DNA of 24,058 nucleotides. Origin: a virus. The DNA is taken from positions 1 through 24,058 of IMG/VR virus record IMGVR_UViG_3300030101_002712, one strand, 5' to 3'. Position numbers and translations under genes: made by a program. This document shows, in pieces, positions 8,584-15,767 of this stretch. The first letter of the stretch is position 1. Each line of letters begins with the position of its first letter. The notes beneath the pieces were generated by a model. That model did no database searches, had not been told where the DNA came from, and worked only from the letters and a program-made list of their open reading frames with translations.

Positions 8584-8600
8584 GTGTATCTTGACATACT

Positions 8601-8647
8601 GATCGCCGCCCTTTTCCGTTGTTGCTGGGCGGCGATCTTTTGTTTTT
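8601..8647 (+). terminator. Strong intrinsic terminator after the tail tube gene
   Basis: A perfect 11-bp stem (8601-8611 with 8627-8637, GATCGCCGCCC and its complement), 15-base loop, then TTTTGTTTTT. It separates the head-and-tube operon from the oppositely oriented cassette. The loop, read leftward, contains the CAACAACGGA word used as a start leader elsewhere. Confidence 0.9.
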
Positions 8648-8762
8648 AGAGTGCTGTGCTTGCCAGTGCTCGAAGTAGTGACCAGCTGATCAAATACATC
8701 ATCAGTCCACACACTGAGAAGCCGATCGCCTGTCCGATTTGCTTTGCTTGTTGTCTGTTCAT
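8646..8762 (-). CDS. Small single-span membrane protein (38 aa)
   Basis: The coding region of 38 codons starts MNRQQAKQIGQ and continues into a hydrophobic stretch of about 20 residues containing FSVCGLMMYLISW, then LLRALASTAL. This predicts one membrane span with a polar, basic N-terminus. No family is recognised. Support for translation comes from the leader ACAACAACGG at 8771-8780, eight bases from the ATG, the same start leader as on most early genes here. It is the second gene of a leftward unit that interrupts the tail module. A holin-like, superinfection exclusion or other envelope role is possible, but nothing in the sequence settles it. Confidence 0.6.
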   Translation of the reverse strand: MNRQQAKQIGQAIGFSVCGLMMYLISWSLLRALASTAL

Positions 8763-8770
8763 GTCGTGCC

Positions 8771-8780
8771 CCGTTGTTGT
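8771..8780 (-). promoter_or_regulatory. CAA-leader ribosome site for the 38-aa protein
   Basis: Leftward ACAACAACGG, eight bases (GGCACGAC) before the ATG at 8762. The purine core is GGGG here instead of GGAG. Confidence 0.6.
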
Positions 8781-8784
8781 AAGT

Positions 8785-8802
8785 GGGCGACCGAAGCCGC
8801 CC
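8785..8802 (-). other. Intercistronic hairpin with UUCG tetraloop
   Basis: Read leftward, GGGCGGC, loop TTCG, GTCGCCC: seven pairs including one G-T, closed by the very stable cUUCGg loop. It lies between the two leftward genes with no U-tract after it, so it probably tunes mRNA stability or expression ratio rather than terminating. Confidence 0.7.
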
Positions 8803-8813
8803 GAGTTGATTGA

Positions 8814-9083
8814 TTATCTTGCCCAAGAGTACTCTAAGGCAAATCTTTTGATTGTTTCTTTGACGTATTGAAGAAAATCAATATTGTCGTCAGTGAGGTC
8901 GTTTTGCTTTTTGATTTCAGTAAGAAACTCAATCAAGTTAACTGTGCAATGGTTAATCCGTTGAGCATGATAGATTTCTACACTAGGATGATTTGTATTC
9001 TGATATTTGCGTTCATTATTTGTTGCTGTGTTCATCCAGTAGCAGATTTCAAGTAAAAGTTTGTCGGTTTTGTTGCTTTGCAT
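8814..9083 (-). CDS. Small cytoplasmic protein of unknown function (moron-like)
   Basis: The 89-residue protein is polar and mostly helical, with two likely helices (NLIEFLTEIKKQND and DFLQYVKETIKRFALEY) and an N-terminal helix containing LLLEICYWMN. It has no membrane segment, signal peptide or recognised motif. The leader ACAACAACAACGG at 9091-9103 is seven bases from ATG 9083, and a promoter lies at 9126-9154. Its orientation against the tail genes and its own promoter suggest expression independent of late transcription, as for phage morons (accessory genes that often alter the host or exclude other phages). No function can be assigned. Confidence 0.75.
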   Translation of the reverse strand: MQSNKTDKLLLEICYWMNTATNNERKYQNTNHPSVEIYHAQRINHCTVNLIEFLTEIKKQNDLTDDNIDFLQYVKETIKRFALEYSWAR

Positions 9084-9090
9084 TGTCTTT

Positions 9091-9103
9091 CCGTTGTTGT
9101 TGT
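9091..9103 (-). promoter_or_regulatory. CAA-leader ribosome site for the 89-aa protein
   Basis: Leftward ACAACAACAACGG followed by AAAGACA and the ATG at 9083; seven bases separate GG and ATG. Confidence 0.65.
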
Positions 9104-9125
9104 ATGCATCATTGCTTACATTCTT

Positions 9126-9154
9126 ATATTAAACGATTACTTTTGATATGTCAA
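9126..9154 (-). promoter_or_regulatory. Leftward sigma-70-type promoter
   Basis: Read leftward, TTGACA (9149-9154), 17-base spacer, TAATAT (9126-9131). The bases upstream, TTGTGTAAATATG, repeat those in front of the promoters at 17684 and 20178, marking a common promoter block. It drives the two leftward genes below it. Confidence 0.7.
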
Positions 9155-9239
9155 CATATTTACACAAAATAATACTAAATAAATGTAATTAATATGGGAT
9201 GAATGATCGCCAATCCGTTAAACTATCGACAGAATCAAC

Positions 9240-9250
9240 ACACAACGGAG
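9240..9250 (+). promoter_or_regulatory. Ribosome site deciding the chaperone start
   Basis: ACACAACGGAG, a shortened form of the CAA leader, is followed by ATCCT and ATG 9256. It rules out the in-frame ATG at 9199, which has no such site. Confidence 0.7.
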
Positions 9251-9255
9251 ATCCT

Positions 9256-9765
9256 ATGTTGAAAGATTTTTTACAAGAAGTGCAGTCAGTCAGTCAGTTT
9301 GAACTAGAGATATTCGCGGGGCAGTTGCTGATCAAAGGGCGCATACTGTCGCCGGCCGAGATTGAAAAAGCCAGCCTCGCAAATTCTCTCTTATTGCAAG
9401 CACTGGCAAGCACAGGCGAAATCAGCCGATTCCAAAAGATGTCTGAAGCACTACAAGACGATCCAAACGAGGAGACACTTGATCAGGCCTATCAGATGCT
9501 ATCAAAAATACGACCTGAGCAAATGGAAAAGATTGCACAAAGTCAAGATCAAATAATCGCGCAGTGTGTCTCACAGGCAAAGAGAGCAGGCGACGATCAA
9601 CAGTGGGAGCGCATACAGATTGTATTGACGCAGCAAGAACAGAACGCCGAAAGAAATATGCTCTGGATCGGGATGCTCTCCAAAGAAGATCGGGCCGCTA
9701 TCCTTGATAAAGCACTCAAAGGACAAGGAGAAGCAGTTAAACGGCTGCAAACCTTTCGCGGATAG
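9256..9765 (+). CDS. Tail assembly chaperone, short form (gpG-like)
   Basis: The 169-residue protein lies directly before the tape measure gene, where tailed phages encode the chaperone that holds the tape measure before tube polymerisation. It is acidic and helical (LKDFLQEVQSVSQFELEIFAG, ISRFQKMSEALQD, QMLSKIRPEQMEKIAQ), which fits gpG-type proteins. It has no recognisable catalytic motif. As in lambda G/GT, the reading frame overlaps a downstream ORF that has no good start of its own, so a fraction of ribosomes is expected to shift frame at 9751-9757 and make a 239-residue long form. Start ATG 9256 is set by the leader ACACAACGGAG. Confidence 0.75.
   Translation: MLKDFLQEVQSVSQFELEIFAGQLLIKGRILSPAEIEKASLANSLLLQALASTGEISRFQKMSEALQDDPNEETLDQAYQMLSKIRPEQMEKIAQSQDQIIAQCVSQAKRAGDDQQWERIQIVLTQQEQNAERNMLWIGMLSKEDRAAILDKALKGQGEAVKRLQTFRG
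9751..9757 (+). other. Candidate +1 ribosomal frameshift site (ACC UUU C)
   Basis: In the short-form frame the codons read ACC TTT CGC GGA TAG. Slippage of the Phe tRNA from UUU to the overlapping UUC moves to the +1 frame. The same UUU CGN arrangement drives the +1 shift that makes PA-X in influenza A. A stop codon follows two codons later, and the +1 frame is open from 9629 to 9976. Confidence 0.6.
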
Positions 9766-9976
9766 TGAGGAGTATTTCCATATCATAGACATCATTGCGC
9801 GCATGTATGGAACGCTACCCAGTGAGATTGCAAAACTTGACTGGTTCGATTTAATGATCTGTTTGAAGTGTATCAAGCACAGAGGCGCGCGCATGAATCG
9901 CCTATTGAAGCGATACAAGAAGACGGGCGTACAGCCGACTGTCTCACTGACTGACTTAATCGATATAATAGGGTGA
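9758..9976 (+). CDS. Chaperone long-form extension (T domain of GT)
   Basis: This +1-frame segment adds 72 residues after QTF of the short form, beginning ADSEEYFHIIDIIARMYG and including TLPSEIAKLDWFDLMICLKC. A T domain with the pattern glycine, then PSEI, then W..L is what I recall for GT-type extensions that contact the tail tube protein. No ATG, GTG or TTG with a ribosome site serves this frame: a TTG at 9704 is unsupported and an ATG near 9803 would lose part of the domain. The frame ends 64 bases before the tape measure start, with the -10 element at 10001 between them. Confidence 0.65.
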   Translation, partial: ADSEEYFHIIDIIARMYGTLPSEIAKLDWFDLMICLKCIKHRGARMNRLLKRYKKTGVQPTVSLTDLIDIIG

Positions 9977-9997
9977 AATTCTTGTTTGTGCTACTCT

Positions 9998-10006
9998 TGA
10001 TATAAT
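9998..10006 (+). promoter_or_regulatory. Extended -10 promoter before the tape measure gene
   Basis: TGATATAAT gives a perfect TATAAT (10001-10006) with the TGn extension. The -35 region (TTCTTG, 9979-9984, spacer 16) is poor. A second TATAAT lies at 9964-9969. Confidence 0.4.
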
Positions 10007-10040
10007 CGGCTATGATAGGCGCATAGCAGAGGATCAAAAG

Positions 10041-12386
10041 ATGGCTGATACAGTAGTTCAATATGTTCTTAAAGTGGATTCAAAGGGCGCACAGAAGGCG
10101 CTAGACAGCACAGCAAAAGAGGCGGACGACCTGACAAAGAGCCTCGATAAACTGGGCAATGAATCGAAAGACGCCAGTAAGGATCTCGGCGAGACAGAGA
10201 AATCAAGCAAGAAAACAACCAAAGGATTAAAGGGCTTAAAGATTGCAGGGGCTGCAGCTGCTGGCGCACTGGCTGGGATTGCAACGGTTGCAGTTGGCAC
10301 AATCGCGACTGTTGGCGCACTCGGATCAGCGTACATTGATGCACAAAAAGCCGCCTTTGCCTTTACTCGTGAAGTTGTCGACAGTGTCAACGATCTTAAT
10401 GATCTCAGTGCTCAATCAGGTTTGACAGCTGGAAGTATTCAGGCAGTAATTACAGCGTTTGAAGGATCGGGGCAATCAGCACAAGCGGCATCGGCTTTCA
10501 TTTCTCGCTTTCCTCGTCTATTCGCCGATCTCGCTTCAGGTGCTAGCCGTGCCAGTGAATCCGCCGCCCGTCTAGGTATCAGCCTCACAGATGCAGAGGG
10601 CAACATAAAGAGCGCCGATACAGTATTGATCGACGTTACAAGAGCATTGCAGAGCATTGAAGATCCAACAGAAAGAGCAACAGAAGGCTTTTTATTGATG
10701 GGAAGATCAGCGGGGCAATTCTTGCAGGCATTTGGATCAACGTCTGATTTTGAAAACTTCCTAGCAATCACAGATCGTTATGGAGTCGAGACAGGGCCAC
10801 AGGCAAGCGCCGCAGCTGCACGCTTTCAAGAGCAACTCGCCTTCTTAAATGTCGTTGTAAAAGGATTACAACAGCGTTTCGTCAATGCTGTGGGCGGTGT
10901 CGATTTCTTCAATGATAAACTATTGCAGGCGATCAAGATTGTTGTAACATTGCAGGATTTTATTGCAGAGAATGAGGAGCAATTTAAGCAACTGGGCAAC
11001 GCGTTAAAGATTGCAGGAAATGACATTTTAGAGTTTTTTCAACAGGCTCTGCCGGGTTTTGCGTCGTTTGTAAATACTGTTTTCGGTACTATTATCGAAC
11101 AGATAAGATTGACAGCGCTATTTATGAACGATCTTGGCTTAATTAGCGATGAAACATTTAAGAAGTTTTCACAGGGGGCAAACAGTATTCGAAATGTTGC
11201 CGATACTGTCGCCGATCTTACTACCCAACTCGCCGCCGTAGATTTTACGGGCGATACGGGGGCAGGCACTGGAGGGCGTACAGGGGCTAGTGATGTTGAG
11301 GGGTTCTTAGAGAAATTACTTGCTGGACTCGGCGACAAAGCCAAACAAGCCCGCCCACCCGTTGACGGTCTAGCAGATGCGATCGATGCAACGGGCGACG
11401 CGGCCGCACAGGCTCAAGAAGAATATGATGCATTGATGAAACAGATACTGGATGCAGGCAAAACAATAGACTCGGCAACGGCTCAATTTTTCCCGTTTGA
11501 AGCTGCTGTATCAAAAGCAGAACAACAATTGGGCGCGCTTGAAGATGCCTTCAGATTGGCGACTGAGCAAGGGATCCCAACTGAAAAAATTACTCGTTTG
11601 ATCGGAGCGGCTGAGAAGGATCTGGCAGAAAAAAGAGAGGCAGGAGCAAAGGCGGCAGAAGAGGCAGCAAAGAAGGAAAGACAGGCTCGACAAGAATCCG
11701 CAATTGATACATTTGCAACTGTTGCCAGCCTTGACGCGGCTTCGATTGTATCGCTTGTTAATCCGATGGCGGGCGCAATCACTGGCATTGTACAGGGGAT
11801 CGGTGAGAAAGTAATTGAAAAAGGACCAGCACAGATTAGGGCTGAGGCACTCGCACAGGCTGAGGCGATCAAAGTTGGGATCGCATTCTTGCCTGAGTTG
11901 TTTCTGTCAATCGCTCCACAACTTGGGATCGCTATTGCTGAGGCGTTTGTCGACGGGGCTCAATTGTTAGTATTGAATCTAGTAGAAGGCATCAAGCAGG
12001 CATTCTCATTTATTCAAGGCACGACACGAGAAGAGAGGCAAGATCGGAGGCGGCGCGCATTTGTTGACTTCTTCGATCCTCGCACTTCAGCCTCGTTCAT
12101 GGGCGGCGGTCGATTTGTACCCAGTGCGCAAGGCGGGATCAGATTTACAGGGGCGCAGGATGGCCCCGCAATGCTTCACAGAGGCGAGTTTGTCGTTCCG
12201 CAAAGTGGACAACGTCCACAGCAAGTCGATCGACAGTTAAACAATACGACAGGCGGCGGGATGACGATCAACATAAACAGCGCCGTTGTGGATCGCAATG
12301 CTGTAGATGCACTCGTTAGAGAGATAGAGATCCGCTTTAATAATCAATTCGGCACATCGTCAAGCAGTCTTTTCGGAGGGCGATAA
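10041..12386 (+). CDS. Tape measure protein
   Basis: The longest gene of the window, 781 residues, follows the chaperone as expected. Residues 1-60 are a charged coiled coil; about 62-100 form a Gly/Ala/Val-rich hydrophobic stretch (AGAAAAGALAGIATVAVG), probably the membrane-active part used in DNA entry. Helical segments follow, including a long Ala/Glu/Lys coiled coil around 545-600, and the C-terminus has the common tape-measure ending GPAMLHRGEFVVP. At roughly 0.15 nm per residue the tail would be about 115-120 nm. The protein fills the tube during assembly and is ejected first at infection. I see no lytic transglycosylase or peptidase domain in it. AGAGGA at 10027-10032 precedes the ATG, and the stop overlaps the next start (TAATG). 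Confidence 0.9.
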   Translation: MADTVVQYVLKVDSKGAQKALDSTAKEADDLTKSLDKLGNESKDASKDLGETEKSSKKTTKGLKGLKIAGAAAAGALAGIATVAVGTIATVGALGSAYIDAQKAAFAFTREVVDSVNDLNDLSAQSGLTAGSIQAVITAFEGSGQSAQAASAFISRFPRLFADLASGASRASESAARLGISLTDAEGNIKSADTVLIDVTRALQSIEDPTERATEGFLLMGRSAGQFLQAFGSTSDFENFLAITDRYGVETGPQASAAAARFQEQLAFLNVVVKGLQQRFVNAVGGVDFFNDKLLQAIKIVVTLQDFIAENEEQFKQLGNALKIAGNDILEFFQQALPGFASFVNTVFGTIIEQIRLTALFMNDLGLISDETFKKFSQGANSIRNVADTVADLTTQLAAVDFTGDTGAGTGGRTGASDVEGFLEKLLAGLGDKAKQARPPVDGLADAIDATGDAAAQAQEEYDALMKQILDAGKTIDSATAQFFPFEAAVSKAEQQLGALEDAFRLATEQGIPTEKITRLIGAAEKDLAEKREAGAKAAEEAAKKERQARQESAIDTFATVASLDAASIVSLVNPMAGAITGIVQGIGEKVIEKGPAQIRAEALAQAEAIKVGIAFLPELFLSIAPQLGIAIAEAFVDGAQLLVLNLVEGIKQAFSFIQGTTREERQDRRRRAFVDFFDPRTSASFMGGGRFVPSAQGGIRFTGAQDGPAMLHRGEFVVPQSGQRPQQVDRQLNNTTGGGMTININSAVVDRNAVDALVREIEIRFNNQFGTSSSSLFGGR

Positions 12387-13237
12387 TGGGCAATGCAAAA
12401 TTCTATTTTACACCTGAGCCATTTGGCGCATTGAACGGCGCTTCACTGGTCACAATAGACCTCGGCGAGGCACTGGGCGAAATGTACTCTGATATATCCG
12501 TCGAAGCTGTAGACGCTGTCTCACTGACTGGCTCAATACAAAGATCTGTCGGTAGGACTCAAGAAATCGTTACGATACAGCGGGATCGGATGATTGGAGG
12601 CGAGGATCTAGCAATACAGTTTCACGCGCTGCAGAATCATCTTGATCGGGGCTTCTCTGTCTCGTTTGCTGCCGATGATGCAAAGGCGTTCTGTTTCCCA
12701 ATACGCGGCACATTGAACAACAACAGCAGCAAGATCCAACTGTATGCAAATCCATTCCAGAACTTTACAGGGACCAGCTCAACGCCAGCTGTCGGAGACT
12801 ATTGCACGATAGAGACTAGCAGCCCAGCAATGATACAAGAGATTGTAAAAATGCAGACTGTGAGCAATGCCACAGCACAAGGCGGCGATGTTGATACAGT
12901 CAATCCCGTACGCTTCCAATATGATCAACCTGCTTTTATGCGTCATTATCGCTTCTATCCGGTCTTAAAACGCCCACAGAGCGACATAGGACAGGCAATA
13001 GTAACAAACGAGGGCGGGCGTCTTTTCTCGCTGTCGATACGGCTTGTTGTGGACTATGTGACACTGTACGCCGCACACCCTGACACAGTGAGCGAATCAG
13101 GCGTATCAATTGGGCGATCTCTTGCCTCGTCAACTTCAGCAGGGCGACAAGGCGCGGGGCTTGCACTTGATGACATTAGAGACATGCTAGCCCCTACATT
13201 TGGCGGCGGCGGCTTCAATCCTCCGATCGGCGGTTAA
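12386..13237 (+). CDS. Distal tail protein-like component
   Basis: This 283-residue protein is the first gene after the tape measure, the place of the distal tail (Dit) protein. It begins FYFTPEPFG and is predicted mostly beta with one helix (EDLAIQFHALQNHLDRGF). The C-terminus has a Gly/Ser linker (SGVSIGRSLASSTSAGRQGAG) and ends GGGGFNPPIGG, a flexible tail. Without a diagnostic motif the Dit role rests on order and size. It shares one base with the tape measure stop, implying coupled translation. Confidence 0.55.
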   Translation: MGNAKFYFTPEPFGALNGASLVTIDLGEALGEMYSDISVEAVDAVSLTGSIQRSVGRTQEIVTIQRDRMIGGEDLAIQFHALQNHLDRGFSVSFAADDAKAFCFPIRGTLNNNSSKIQLYANPFQNFTGTSSTPAVGDYCTIETSSPAMIQEIVKMQTVSNATAQGGDVDTVNPVRFQYDQPAFMRHYRFYPVLKRPQSDIGQAIVTNEGGRLFSLSIRLVVDYVTLYAAHPDTVSESGVSIGRSLASSTSAGRQGAGLALDDIRDMLAPTFGGGGFNPPIGG

Positions 13238-13238
13238 T

Positions 13239-13709
13239 ATGGCGTGGACTCAACAATTTTTAGACAGCCTCGATAAGCCCGCAAAAGTAATTTCGTATGT
13301 GCTCAAGTTCTTGCAGCCTTCTGCAGATTACAACTTATCACAGGGCAATCGTGTAAGCATGAACACAGAGATCGCACTTGCTGACGCAGATGTAACGATC
13401 GACAGTGTACAAATCACCCCGCAGCGCTGGTCCGTCAACTTTGGCGGCTTCACAATTCGCATTGTTGGAGATCTTCGGCCTGTTCTTAATAAATCATTCA
13501 GGCGGGGCGCAGTCGCTGAGCTCATCATGGTTCGAGATGGCTTGCGCAATCGTGTCTGTATTGGACAGCTGCGAACCATTACAGGCGGTATGGCGTTTGG
13601 AGTTTGTCGATTTCCTTACAATGATGCAATCAAGATTAACCAGCAAGGCGACAGAATCACAATTCTGGTATTACGCTGGCAAGACTGCAAAAGTTACGCA
13701 GAATTTTAA
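13239..13709 (+). CDS. Tail tip / hub protein, N-terminal part
   Basis: The start ATG 13239 is one base after the previous stop; an in-frame TTG-type extension from 13200 would overlap the upstream gene. The 156 residues start MAWTQQFLDSLDKPAKVISYVLKFL and include strands such as VTIDSVQITPQRWSVNFGG and VCIGQLRTITGGMAFGVCRF. The final 15 residues (LVLRWQDCKSYAEF) look unlike the rest, while the overlapping frame at the same place becomes protein-like (SQFWYYAGKTAKVTQNFNF). The region may be the N-terminal part of a hub protein whose remainder is the next ORF, joined by a frameshift, or two separate coupled genes. I cannot tell which from one sequence. Confidence 0.6.
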   Translation: MAWTQQFLDSLDKPAKVISYVLKFLQPSADYNLSQGNRVSMNTEIALADADVTIDSVQITPQRWSVNFGGFTIRIVGDLRPVLNKSFRRGAVAELIMVRDGLRNRVCIGQLRTITGGMAFGVCRFPYNDAIKINQQGDRITILVLRWQDCKSYAEF

Positions 13710-14766
13710 TTTTTCGAGCAGTGCTGATCTTTATCTTGATGACATTACAATATTTGAAAAAGAAACGGGGCAAAATGGAGTGATCAAAGTTGAGGACGTT
13801 AGCGCAGGCACGATCGATTTTTACACTTGGAGCAGTAAAACGAGCACAAGCGGCACGGCTGGCTTTTTGACGATTGCAGCAACTGGAAAATATCCCAGTA
13901 CCGGATCGATAACTACACTGGCGATCAATGACGTTGTAACCAGCATCGTAAGGCTCCGAGGGCGTCCAGACTTTGTATTTGCTCGGCTTGTCATGAGTAC
14001 AGGACAAGGCACACAGGGCGCATTCGATGATTATCCAGCATCATGGGCTATCGGCGTTGCATTCAATCCCAATCTCTTTGGACTGCAAAACCTCAACGCA
14101 TATTATAATACAGCTTGGGCGACATCCAGCGGCACACATGAGATCGAACTGTTGATCGATAAAGCAGGCAACATACAAGACTTTTTAAGCGCTGTATTGA
14201 ATATGGGAATGTGGCCTGTATGGGATCAAAATCAACTCAGCTGGCGTGTTTGTCAGAATCCAAATCAGGCTAGCTGGTTAACGGTACGCGATCATATTAC
14301 AGATCGAGATATTATCAGTATCGACTCACATACATTGTACAGCCCATCACAATCTAGCGTATTCAGTGCAAGCACAATCAACACATTCAACAACACAACA
14401 GGACTGAATCAAGATGTTACATTTAGCGGCAACAGTATTCCCGTACTTCCCACAAGCACAGAAATCACGAGGGATCTGCGGCTTGTGTATCGTGTAGATA
14501 GTCCGATACAGCCAACACAAGCAAACGCAGATTTAACTCGCATGCGTCGATGGGATGCGGAGCCATATGAAGAGCTGAGTCTAACAGTGGCTGAAAAGCA
14601 TTGCCTGTTAACGGCTGGCGACATTATAGAGATTTCTAGTATGTATATATATGGACTCAGAGAGGGTGCAGGAGATACGTACAGCAACAGAAGGGCAATG
14701 ATCCTCGGTGTACGTTGGAACCCCTCTCAAAGTTCTGTCAATCTAACTATAGGCGTTATGTCATGA
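13621..14766 (+). CDS. Tail tip / hub protein, C-terminal part
   Basis: The frame is open from 13405, but its first 70 codons read as shadow of the previous gene, so I take the tandem ATG ATG at 13621 as the earliest plausible start; no ribosome site is visible there. The product of about 381 residues is beta-rich with an aromatic-rich middle (NPNLFGLQNLNAYYNTAW, GMWPVWDQNQLSWRV) and ends YSNRRAMILGVRWNPSQSSVNLTIGVMS, the closing strand pattern of tail hub proteins. The overlap of 89 bases with the upstream gene, and the absence of a good start, raise the possibility of one gene read through a +1 shift. The stop overlaps the next start as ATGA. Confidence 0.6.
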   Translation: MMQSRLTSKATESQFWYYAGKTAKVTQNFNFSSSADLYLDDITIFEKETGQNGVIKVEDVSAGTIDFYTWSSKTSTSGTAGFLTIAATGKYPSTGSITTLAINDVVTSIVRLRGRPDFVFARLVMSTGQGTQGAFDDYPASWAIGVAFNPNLFGLQNLNAYYNTAWATSSGTHEIELLIDKAGNIQDFLSAVLNMGMWPVWDQNQLSWRVCQNPNQASWLTVRDHITDRDIISIDSHTLYSPSQSSVFSASTINTFNNTTGLNQDVTFSGNSIPVLPTSTEITRDLRLVYRVDSPIQPTQANADLTRMRRWDAEPYEELSLTVAEKHCLLTAGDIIEISSMYIYGLREGAGDTYSNRRAMILGVRWNPSQSSVNLTIGVMS

Positions 14767-15353
14767 GAATCCCATTAAGCCCCGACGCATATCCGCACAT
14801 ATTGACCCGCGTAAAAGAAGCGGGCTTCACTGTGTTTGAATCCATTGATTATGATATGAACATCATAGGCGAGCGCAATCCACACGGCGAGCCAGATCGC
14901 TTCGATGACTGGATTCATATTTGCTATCTAGAGGGTGGATCTTGGCAGTGGCACGCGTACAAATGCACAACGGATGCAGGGCTATACTACCTCAGAAATG
15001 GCAACACGGCGATCCTAATACACAACAGACAATATCGAGGCGCGTACATGCTCGGACTGCATCGCGGCCAATATGAGGCACTCGTACAGCGTGGTAATGA
15101 GGTTTGTGTGTGGAGAGATAGAAACGCCGACAACGTGCACGACTACGGACAAAATGAGGAATGCGGATACTTTGGAATCAATATACACAGAGCTAGCAGA
15201 ATAGTAGCCAGTCAGTCAGTAGATCAGTACAGTGCAGGCTGTCAAGTCATCCAAGATCCTGATGAATACGAGCACTTCATAGCCCTGTGCAAGCTACAGC
15301 CTCAACATACTGGATATGACAAATTCAGTTATACGCTCTTGATGGGGGAATAA
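14763..15353 (+). CDS. Putative cell-wall hydrolase with H...SxGC motif
   Basis: ATG 14763 overlaps the previous stop (ATGA); the longer frame from 14715 would overlap the hub gene. The 196-residue protein ends with a region GYFGINIHRAS ... YSAGCQVIQDPDEYEHFI, which resembles the active-site arrangement of L,D-transpeptidase (YkuD-like) enzymes, in which a histidine is followed by S.GC with catalytic cysteine. I recall phage proteins of this kind (G.FGINIHR ... S.GCQVI) annotated as peptidoglycan-active, but whether they cleave or crosslink is uncertain. There is no signal peptide, so release through the downstream holin-like protein, with which it shares a TAATG overlap, is likely. Position after the tail tip and before a membrane protein supports a lysis role. 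Confidence 0.55.
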   Translation: MRIPLSPDAYPHILTRVKEAGFTVFESIDYDMNIIGERNPHGEPDRFDDWIHICYLEGGSWQWHAYKCTTDAGLYYLRNGNTAILIHNRQYRGAYMLGLHRGQYEALVQRGNEVCVWRDRNADNVHDYGQNEECGYFGINIHRASRIVASQSVDQYSAGCQVIQDPDEYEHFIALCKLQPQHTGYDKFSYTLLMGE

Positions 15354-15667
15354 TGGAAAGCGAAGTTATGCAAGTGATTATGAATGGCGGTAGTAATGTC
15401 GCCTTTGCCGCGTTTCTATACTGGCAATACATGGAGCAGCGCAAACGGGGCGACGCTAGAGAGAGACGCGCAGAAGAACGAGAAGACGCACTCCGCACAC
15501 GATACGATAAAGTAATTGCAGATTTACAGGCTAGAGAAGACAAGATCAGAGAAGATATTGTAAAAGAAATATCGGACCTTGATAAACGCATGTCATTGCT
15601 AGAACAAAAATTGGAACAGATTAACAGCCTAGCAACACAAATTAAACAGCACGTTTTTAAAACCTAG
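15353..15667 (+). CDS. BhlA/UviB-like holin candidate
   Basis: The 104-residue protein has one N-terminal membrane segment (residues about 12-28, SNVAFAAFLYWQYM) followed by a highly charged coiled coil (RKRGDARERRAEEREDAL, then IREDIVKEISDLDKRMSLLEQKLEQI). This is the layout of the BhlA/UviB family of holin-like and bacteriocin-associated proteins. It would form membrane lesions that let the hydrolase encoded just upstream reach the cell wall. An alternative is a membrane-bound spacer (spanin-like), but no lipobox is present. The start overlaps the previous stop by one base. A 100-base gap follows before the fibre gene. Confidence 0.6.
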   Translation: MESEVMQVIMNGGSNVAFAAFLYWQYMEQRKRGDARERRAEEREDALRTRYDKVIADLQAREDKIREDIVKEISDLDKRMSLLEQKLEQINSLATQIKQHVFKT

Positions 15668-15767
15668 GCAATTGATTTCCAATAATCGAACTGTAAAACG
15701 TCGATCAAGCGTTTACATTAAAACCGAGTACAACACTCACAAACACAACACATGAGGAATAAAAAAC

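Noticed and set aside
8544-8597. Leftward 17-codon ORF behind the CAACAACGGA in the terminator loop
   Set aside because: Distance from the leader to ATG is too long (17 bases), and it runs into the tail tube gene end; probably chance.
9199-9255. Upstream start of the tail chaperone
   Set aside because: The in-frame ATG at 9199 lacks a ribosome site, while ACACAACGGAG fits ATG 9256.
13405-13620. 5' extension of the second hub ORF
   Set aside because: It reads as a shadow of the gene at 13239-13709 (low-complexity, unlike phage proteins) and has no start support.
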